Shown here: positions 30,113 to 34,760 of the stretch, piece after piece
Layout: the number at the start of each line of letters is the position of its first letter
Position numbering within the stretch: position 1 is the stretch's first letter
DNA from: JAHEEL01 sp034660035
GTDB lineage: Bacteria; Actinomycetota; Acidimicrobiia; Spongiisociales; UBA5794
DNA length: 34,760 nucleotides
Assembly (NCBI GenBank): GCA_034660035.1
Contig: JAYEIJ010000105.1
Coordinates: 1 to 34,760, forward strand
Reading direction: 5' to 3'
The notes under the pieces: generated by a model
What the model was told of the DNA's origin: nothing
Database searches by the model: none
What the model saw: the letters and a program-made list of their open reading frames with translations, nothing else
Program-made: the position numbers and the translations under genes

Positions 30113-31197
30113 TCGATCTCCAAGACCTGACGAAGATCTTCCCCGGCACAGCCGCGCCGGCCGTTGATCGACTCAATCTCCACATCGAACGCGGGGAGAT
30201 CGTCGTGTTCGTAGGACCGTCCGGATGCGGTAAGACGACAACGCTCAAGATGATCAACCGCCTCATCGAGCCGACCTCGGGCACGATCCGAATCGACGGT
30301 CGTTCCGTCGAAGCCGCACCCGTGCACGAACTCAGGCGCGGCATCGGCTACGTCATCCAGCAGATCGGCCTCTTCCCCCACCGAACGATCCGCCAGAACA
30401 TCGGCACGGTGCCGGGCCTCCTCGATTGGGACAAGACGAGAATCGCCGAACGCGTCGACGAGCTCGCCGATCTCGTCGCCCTCGATCCCGACATGCTCGA
30501 TCGCTATCCGTCCGAGCTCTCTGGAGGTCAACGCCAGCGCGTCGGTGTGGCTCGTGCCTTGGCAGCCGATCCCCCTGTCCTTCTCATGGATGAGCCGTTC
30601 GGCGCCGTCGACCCCATCGTGCGAGCCCATCTCCAGGATGAACTCCTCGACCTTCAGCAGCGGCTACGCAAGACGATCGCGCTCGTGACCCATGACATCG
30701 ACGAGGCGATCAAGCTGGGTGATCGCGTCGCGATCCTGAGCGAAGGAGGCCATCTCGAGCAGTACGGCTCACCCGCCGACATCCTGCGCGATCCTGCGAA
30801 TCCGTTCGTCGCGGACTTCCTCGGTACCGATCGCGGGATCAAGCGCCTCTCACTGATCCCCATATCCGATCTCGATCTCGAAACCGGCCCCATCGTCGAC
30901 CGTTCGGCGACGCACGCCGAGGCGGCTGCGACGGCCCTCGAGTACGGCACCGACTGGGTCGCTGTTCGAGACGGCGACGCCGTCGACGGCTGGATCCGTA
31001 TAGCTGACGTTCCCGGGGACGGCATGGCGACCGTCCGGAGTGAGTCCTTCCAGACGCGACTCACGACGGACTCCACGCTCAAAGAAGCGCTCGATGCGAT
31101 TGTGTCGTCGCACACGTCGGTGGCCGCGGTGTTCGATGGCTCCGAACTCCTCGGCATGATCACCGCCGGCGCCGTCAGCCGCGAGATCCTCCGGTGA
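30109..31197 (+). CDS. Glycine betaine-type ABC importer ATPase with CBS domains
   Basis: A 362-residue ATPase of the OpuCA/ProV branch. Walker A GPSGCGKT (36-43), YVIQQIGLFPHRTI after the Q-loop, signature LSGGQ (137-141), Walker B LLMDEP (158-163) and His195 are intact. The C-terminal 115 residues hold a CBS pair (TDWVAVRDGDAVDGWIRIADV; TTDSTLKEALDAIVSSHTSVAAVFDGSELLGMITAG), the ionic-strength or nucleotide sensor that controls OpuA-type importers. It powers the two permeases that follow and overlaps both neighbours by 4 nt. Confidence 0.95.
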   Translation: MIDLQDLTKIFPGTAAPAVDRLNLHIERGEIVVFVGPSGCGKTTTLKMINRLIEPTSGTIRIDGRSVEAAPVHELRRGIGYVIQQIGLFPHRTIRQNIGTVPGLLDWDKTRIAERVDELADLVALDPDMLDRYPSELSGGQRQRVGVARALAADPPVLLMDEPFGAVDPIVRAHLQDELLDLQQRLRKTIALVTHDIDEAIKLGDRVAILSEGGHLEQYGSPADILRDPANPFVADFLGTDRGIKRLSLIPISDLDLETGPIVDRSATHAEAAATALEYGTDWVAVRDGDAVDGWIRIADVPGDGMATVRSESFQTRLTTDSTLKEALDAIVSSHTSVAAVFDGSELLGMITAGAVSREILR

Positions 31198-31880
31198 CCA
31201 TCTTCGTGCAGGCCACCGGCGGGTTCTTCTCGTGGGAGTGGGTGGTGAATCACCTCGACGACATCTGGGACCGCACTGTGGAACACCTCATGCTCACTGC
31301 CATCGCCGTCGCGGTCGGGATGGTGATCAGTCTCGCCCTCTCCGTCGTTGCACTTCGGTACCGATGGACCTACGCACCGATCACCTGGTTCACCGGGATC
31401 CTCTACACGATCCCGAGTCTCGCCCTGTTCGCCTTCCTCGTCCCCATCACCGGACTCTCCGTCCTCACGGCCGAGATCGGTCTCGTGTCGTACACGCTGC
31501 TGATCCTGATCAGAAACATGGTCGCCGGCATCGATGGCGTGCCGCCGGCCACAGTGGAGTCCGCTCGCGGCATGGGGTACACCGATCGAGGCCTCTTCTT
31601 CGCCGTCGAACTGCCCCTCGCCCTGCCGGTGATCATCGCGGGAGTACGCATCGCATCGGTCACAACGATCGGTCTCGTCACGATCACCGCCCTCATCGGC
31701 CAAGGTGGTCTCGGGTTCTTCATCCTGCGGGGACTCAACCTCTTCTACTCTCCCGTAGGAACGACCCAGATCGTTGTCGGCACGGTCGTCTCCGTCGCCC
31801 TGGCAGTGGCCGTCGACCTCACCCTCGTCGGTGTGGAGCGACTGGCGACACCATGGTCAACGCGAAGGGCCGTCACATGA
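31194..31880 (+). CDS. Osmoprotectant ABC importer permease 1
   Basis: A 228-residue inner-membrane subunit of the OpuCB/ProW family. Starts GTG overlapping the ATPase stop. Five or so helices, with the EAA coupling loop ESARGMGYTDRGLFFAVELPLALPVI contacting the ATPase and the typical TLLILIRNMVAGIDGV before it. It forms a heterodimer with the permease at 31877. Confidence 0.93.
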   Translation: MTIFVQATGGFFSWEWVVNHLDDIWDRTVEHLMLTAIAVAVGMVISLALSVVALRYRWTYAPITWFTGILYTIPSLALFAFLVPITGLSVLTAEIGLVSYTLLILIRNMVAGIDGVPPATVESARGMGYTDRGLFFAVELPLALPVIIAGVRIASVTTIGLVTITALIGQGGLGFFILRGLNLFYSPVGTTQIVVGTVVSVALAVAVDLTLVGVERLATPWSTRRAVT

Positions 31881-32587
31881 TCGAGTTCCTCGGTGACGTG
31901 GCCGCCTGGTTCGGCGATTCGGCGAATTGGCTGGGGACGACGGGGATCCTCAACCGACTCCGTGAGCATGTCCAGATCACGGTTGCAGCCACCGCCGTTT
32001 CCATGATCATCGCGGTCCCTCCCGCCGTCTGGCTCGCTCATCGGCGCATCGGCGGGACCTTCGTCGTGGCCGTCGTGAACATCGGCCGGGCCATCCCGTC
32101 GTTCGCGATCGTCGTGCTGTTCCTCCCGATCAGCATCCGACTCGGACTCGGCATCGGTTTCTGGCCGACGTTCCTCGCGTTGCTGTTCCTCGCCGTCCCG
32201 CCGATGTTCACCAACGCATACACAGGCGTCGCCGGCGTCGACCCGGACCTCGTCGAGGCGTCGCGAGGGATGGGCATGACCGATTGGGAAGTCTTGTCGA
32301 AGGTCGAGACACCGATGGCGTCCCCCGTGATCCTCGCAGCGGTGCGTGTCGCCGCCGTTCAAGTGGTTGCCACTGCGACGCTCGGTGCGCTCGTCGGATG
32401 GGGAGGTCTCGGGCGATTCATCGTCGACGGATTCGCCGTCAGAGACAGCGTCGTCGTATTCGCAGGCGCCCTTCTCGTCGCGGGACTCGCGATCATCACC
32501 GAGGTCATCCTCGGCACAGTCGAGCGGCGGGTTGTCCCGGCGACGCTTCGGTCTCGCGCCGAGGGGGTCGAGTCGGTCGTCGCATAA
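31877..32587 (+). CDS. Osmoprotectant ABC importer permease 2
   Basis: A 236-residue permease paralogous to the previous one. The ATGA overlap fixes the start. The EAA loop is EASRGMGMTDWEVLSKVETPMASPVI; AIPSFAIVVLFLPI and GFWPTFLALLFLAVPPMFTNAYTGV are the family core. The longer N-terminal region (IEFLGDVAAWFGDSANWLGTTGIL) is the usual amphipathic lead. A stem-loop follows the stop before the binding-protein gene. Confidence 0.93.
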   Translation: MIEFLGDVAAWFGDSANWLGTTGILNRLREHVQITVAATAVSMIIAVPPAVWLAHRRIGGTFVVAVVNIGRAIPSFAIVVLFLPISIRLGLGIGFWPTFLALLFLAVPPMFTNAYTGVAGVDPDLVEASRGMGMTDWEVLSKVETPMASPVILAAVRVAAVQVVATATLGALVGWGGLGRFIVDGFAVRDSVVVFAGALLVAGLAIITEVILGTVERRVVPATLRSRAEGVESVVA

Positions 32588-32594
32588 TCCGGGA

Positions 32595-32619
32595 AGAACC
32601 ATCCCTCTTGGGTGGTTCT
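32595..32619 (+). terminator. Stem-loop between permease 2 and binding-protein gene
   Basis: AGAACCATCC and GGTGGTTCT-type sequence pair over 10 positions with one wobble and a 5-nt loop. It may be a partial terminator or a processing/stability element that lets the binding protein be made in excess. Confidence 0.5.
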
Positions 32620-32660
32620 CGCGGCTAGGTTGACCGACAATCAAGGAACGGGAGGAACCC

Positions 32661-33578
32661 ATGCGGACACATGCCCGCAGGACCATCGCCGGGGCGGCCA
32701 TCGTCGCGTTCGCGCTCATCGCGGCCGCGTGCGGGTCGGGTGACGATGGCGGACAAAAAGAGGGACCAACGATCACGATCGGATCGGCAGGCTTCAGTGA
32801 AGCTGCCCTCGTTGGAGAGATCTATGCTCAAGCCCTTGAAGCGGACGGCTATCAGGTTGAGCGCAAGCTCAACACCGGAACGCGGGAGATTTACGCGCCC
32901 GCTCTCGAGGCGGGCGAACTGGATCTCATCCCTGAGTACACCGGATCGGCGCTGACGTTCCTGGGAGGCACCCCGACCCCGGACTCCACAGAGACGCACG
33001 CGGCCCTCCGCGTCGCCTGGGAACCGAAGGGAATCGAGGTTCTCGACTATGCACCGGCGCAGGACAAGAACGGCTTCGTCGTCACGCAAGCGAACGCCGA
33101 CAGTCTCGGCCTCGCGAAGGTGTCCGATCTCGCGGCACACAACGGCACGCTCGTTCTCGGTGGGCCGGCGGAGTGCCCCGAGCGTCCGCACTGTCTATTG
33201 GGTCTCGAGGGCACCTACGGCCTCACCTTCAAGGAGTTCCGCCCACTCGACGCCGGGGGCCCCATCACGGTGGCGGCCCTGCAAGGTGATGAGATTCAGG
33301 TTGGAACCATGTTCACGAGTTCTGCTTCGATCTTCGCGAACGGCTTCGTCCTCCTCGAAGACGACAAGGGCCTCCAGCCCGCCGAGAACCTCGTACCGGC
33401 GATGCGAGCCGAAATCATCGAGGCATACGGCGACGACATCAAGCAATCACTCAATGCCGTGTCATCGAAGCTGACGACCGCCGAACTCACATCGTTGAAC
33501 AAGTTCGTGGAAGTCGACGGCGAAGACCCGGAGAAGGTTGCGGCGGAGTGGCTGAAGGCGATCGGGGTTGTCGAGTAG
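32661..33578 (+). CDS. Glycine betaine/choline-type substrate-binding lipoprotein
   Basis: 305 residues, signal peptide and lipobox LIAAAC (Cys24), then an OsmF/ProX-like type II binding fold: ITIGSAGFSEAALVGEIYAQALEADGYQV, GTREIYAPALEAGELDLIPEYTGSALTFLGG and QVGTMFTSSASIFANGFVLLEDDKGLQPAENLVPAMR are typical of quaternary-ammonium binding proteins. GGGAGGA precedes the ATG. It delivers ligand to the two permeases upstream. The TAG stop belongs to a GTAGTCC array. Confidence 0.94.
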   Translation: MRTHARRTIAGAAIVAFALIAAACGSGDDGGQKEGPTITIGSAGFSEAALVGEIYAQALEADGYQVERKLNTGTREIYAPALEAGELDLIPEYTGSALTFLGGTPTPDSTETHAALRVAWEPKGIEVLDYAPAQDKNGFVVTQANADSLGLAKVSDLAAHNGTLVLGGPAECPERPHCLLGLEGTYGLTFKEFRPLDAGGPITVAALQGDEIQVGTMFTSSASIFANGFVLLEDDKGLQPAENLVPAMRAEIIEAYGDDIKQSLNAVSSKLTTAELTSLNKFVEVDGEDPEKVAAEWLKAIGVVE

Positions 33579-33607
33579 TCCGTAGTCCGTAGTGGTCCGT
33601 AGTCCGT
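33575..33607 (+). repeat. GTAGTCC array, interrupted
   Basis: GTAGTCC, GTAGTCC, GTAGTGGTCC, GTAGTCC and then GTGAA. The first unit supplies the stop TAG (33576-33578) of the binding-protein gene. Confidence 0.93.
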
Positions 33608-33615
33608 GAACAGAA

Positions 33616-33685
33616 CCAAGAGTCAAGAGCCAAGAACCGAGACAGCCCGGAATTCGGGTCTCGGTTCTTGGTTCTTGCTGCTTGG
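33616..33685. terminator. Long bidirectional hairpin between convergent genes
   Basis: CCAAGAACCGAGAC (33630-33643) and its exact reverse complement (33658-33671) form a 14-bp stem. Adjacent CAAGAG/TTCTTG extends it to 20 pairs with one wobble, and a CCAAG/CTTGG pair lies outside. It sits between the 3' ends of the binding-protein gene and the 33694 gene. Confidence 0.8.
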
Positions 33686-33712
33686 CTCACAGCTCATAGC
33701 GCATAGCTCTTG
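33685..33712 (+). repeat. Heptad array GCTCACA/GCTCATA/GCGCATA/GCTCTTG
   Basis: Four consecutive 7-mers of the GCTCATA type also found at 16741 (reverse strand) and 17856. They overlap the 3' end of the minus-strand gene and supply its stop codon and last residues (SYAL). Confidence 0.85.
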
Positions 33713-34506
33713 CGTCTTACCAGTCCGGCGAGGGCGGCCACCGCACCCGTTGCTGTGATCACCATGCCCGCCACTACGAGTCCGAGGCCCTCGGTTCGGA
33801 GTGAACGGGTGAAGACGGCGTAGCCGTTGGTCACGAGGACGTGGGTGAGTTCATCCGCGACCCGAGCGGTGGCGACTGAACCGCCGAATCTGCTCCATCC
33901 GTAGACGCCCATCCCCGCTATCAGCACCGCCAGGCCGACGGTGACCAGCGCGACCGATCTACGACGAGAGGGCATCACCAGCGCGACCGCCAGGAACACC
34001 GCTGCTGCTGCGGCGATGACGGAGACGACCGGGAGCCACCCTGCCGCCCGTCCCACAATCGGCAGCGCGTCAGAGTCGAGGATCACGACGGCTTCGAAGG
34101 CGTCGACCGGCACCATCTCGGCCAGATCAGGAGCGATCTGCGCGATGGGAGCGACGAGCGCCGTACGCACGTCGGTGAGATCCGCCGTGAACGGTTCGTC
34201 GGTCTGCGAGATGACGTGTCGGTGACCCTCAATGATGAGGCGATCGAAGACACCGTCGAATGAGCCGGAGTTGAGCAGCACGAGCGTGGCACGCTCCCCC
34301 GCGCCGCGAACGAAGGCGAGGAGCGGGACCGCGTCGACGGCTTCATCCATGAGCCGAACCGCGAGCGCCTCCTGAGATGAATCCATCGCGAGCACTTCAG
34401 CAGCGTGCTCCCGGAACGCCTCTTCGGTCGCTACGGATCGATCCATCCAGAACGCAACGGCCGATGTGAAGGTCAGAATCGAGATCAGTGCTGGGATGGC
34501 GAACAT
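33694..34506 (-). CDS. Membrane protein with large extracytoplasmic domain, unknown
   Basis: About 270 residues. An N-terminal helix (FAIPALISILTFTSAVAFWM) leads to an exported domain of about 140 residues (AEVLAMDSSQEALAVRLMDEA ... LAPIAQIAPDLAEMVPVDAFEAVVILDSD), followed by about four helices (beginning LPVVSVIAAAAAVFLAVALVM) and a short basic tail. No family recognised. The ATG at 34504-34506 has no Shine-Dalgarno sequence nearby; AGAGGAG lies 6 nt before an in-frame ATC codon that would give a more usual basic N-terminus (xRTAVTMF), so a non-standard start is possible. The stop TGA and last residues derive from a heptad array. Confidence 0.65.
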   Translation of the reverse strand: MFAIPALISILTFTSAVAFWMDRSVATEEAFREHAAEVLAMDSSQEALAVRLMDEAVDAVPLLAFVRGAGERATLVLLNSGSFDGVFDRLIIEGHRHVISQTDEPFTADLTDVRTALVAPIAQIAPDLAEMVPVDAFEAVVILDSDALPIVGRAAGWLPVVSVIAAAAAVFLAVALVMPSRRRSVALVTVGLAVLIAGMGVYGWSRFGGSVATARVADELTHVLVTNGYAVFTRSLRTEGLGLVVAGMVITATGAVAALAGLVRRKSYAL

Positions 34507-34624
34507 CGTGACGGCGGTACGGATGGGACACTCCTCTGAATCGCCGCGAACCCTACCGAGCGGTTCCACAACCTTTTGGCATCAGTGGAACTCGCGCCTT
34601 CAACATTGCGACTAGCGTTAGTGC

Positions 34625-34645
34625 GACCGATCCACCGGATCGGTC
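34625..34645. promoter_or_regulatory. Perfect 9-bp dyad upstream of right-edge lipoprotein
   Basis: GACCGATCC-ACC-GGATCGGTC, a perfect inverted repeat ending about 10 nt before the ribosome binding site. It can be an operator or a 5'-leader stem-loop. Confidence 0.5.
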
Positions 34646-34667
34646 CTCGTAGGGTAAGGAGGCACCC

Positions 34668-34760
34668 TTGAAACGATTCAGCAAACTACTCGTCCTCGTC
34701 TTCGTGATGGCCCTCATCGCGGCAGCGTGCGGGTCGTCATCTGACGACACGACCACGACC
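34668..34760 (+). CDS. Lipoprotein, N-terminal part (cut by window edge)
   Basis: Thirty-one codons are visible. AAGGAGG lies 7-8 nt before a TTG start; the peptide MKRFSKLLVLVFVMALIAAA then Cys21 is a textbook lipoprotein signal (lipobox LIAAAC), followed by GSSSDDTTTT, the start of a Thr-rich linker. The signal closely resembles that of the binding protein at 32661 (LIAAACGSGDD), so a solute-binding protein is plausible, but the mature domain is out of view. Confidence 0.8.
   Translation, partial: MKRFSKLLVLVFVMALIAAACGSSSDDTTTT

Noticed and set aside
32625..33191. Long minus-strand frames under the Opu genes and elsewhere
   Set aside because: High-GC DNA gives long antisense frames; their composition follows the codon complement of the real genes and none has domain motifs.
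1..34760. Biosynthetic gene cluster, phage or defence island
   Set aside because: No synthases, phage structural genes, nucleases or toxin-antitoxin pairs were seen; the genes are mostly housekeeping, transport and regulation.

Overview
The window is high-GC DNA carrying about 33 protein genes. It looks chromosomal and actinobacterial, most likely from an Acidimicrobiia-like lineage. This rests on GC-rich codon use, lipoproteins and anchored proteins with Thr/Ser-rich linkers after the lipid or membrane anchor, a DUF1876 protein (an actinobacterial family), a mix of Shine-Dalgarno-led and leaderless genes, and an ECF sigma/zinc anti-sigma pair. I see no tRNA, rRNA, CRISPR array, phage module or transposase.

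Layout. 1-888: start of a lipoprotein gene cut by the window edge, then a small membrane protein. 1076-4709: a TGS-domain GTPase, a 52-bp direct repeat, a secreted Gln-rich protein behind an operator-like 11-bp repeat, and an OmpR-type two-component pair. 4811-6616: a PfkB-family kinase fused to an HhH-glycosylase-like domain with an Fe-S cysteine cluster. 6647-8938: a MITE-like element and small housekeeping proteins (LapA-like, IF-1 with an RRM protein, YbjQ family). 9089-14939: an UMF1-type MFS transporter, an APC permease fused to Usp domains, and a NatAB-like ABC exporter. 15121-16577: DUF2892, membrane thioredoxin, ECF sigma and zinc anti-sigma. 17047-21881: VOC protein, DUF1876, two unknowns, an M20 peptidase and an anchored beta-propeller-like protein. 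21905-29396: malic enzyme, CLC transporter with CBS and RCK_C domains, ManC and oligopeptidase B. 29573-33578: a LOG-family gene leading a complete glycine-betaine-type ABC importer operon (ATPase-CBS, two permeases, lipoprotein). The right edge holds a membrane protein and the start of another lipoprotein.

The least ordinary feature is the intergenic DNA. At eight places it is built of short tandem units, mostly 7 nt (GTAGTCC, CCGTAAT, CCGTAGA, GCTCATA/TATGAGC, GCTGTCC, CTTGCAG, TTTCTAC) and sometimes 8 nt (TGCTGATC, CTACTCCG, TGATCTAC). For seven genes the stop codon itself lies in such an array. Three copies of a separate MITE-like element, with inverted ends and in one case a perfect 10-bp flanking duplication, also sit between genes. 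Eleven genes have a TANNNT-like -10 hexamer ending only 6-7 nt before the start codon, which predicts leaderless mRNAs.

Two stretches over 300 bp lack a gene. 6617-6969 holds MITE copy A, a terminator and an octamer array. 16578-17046 holds heptad arrays, an 11-bp inverted repeat, MITE copy C and the promoter region of the VOC gene.
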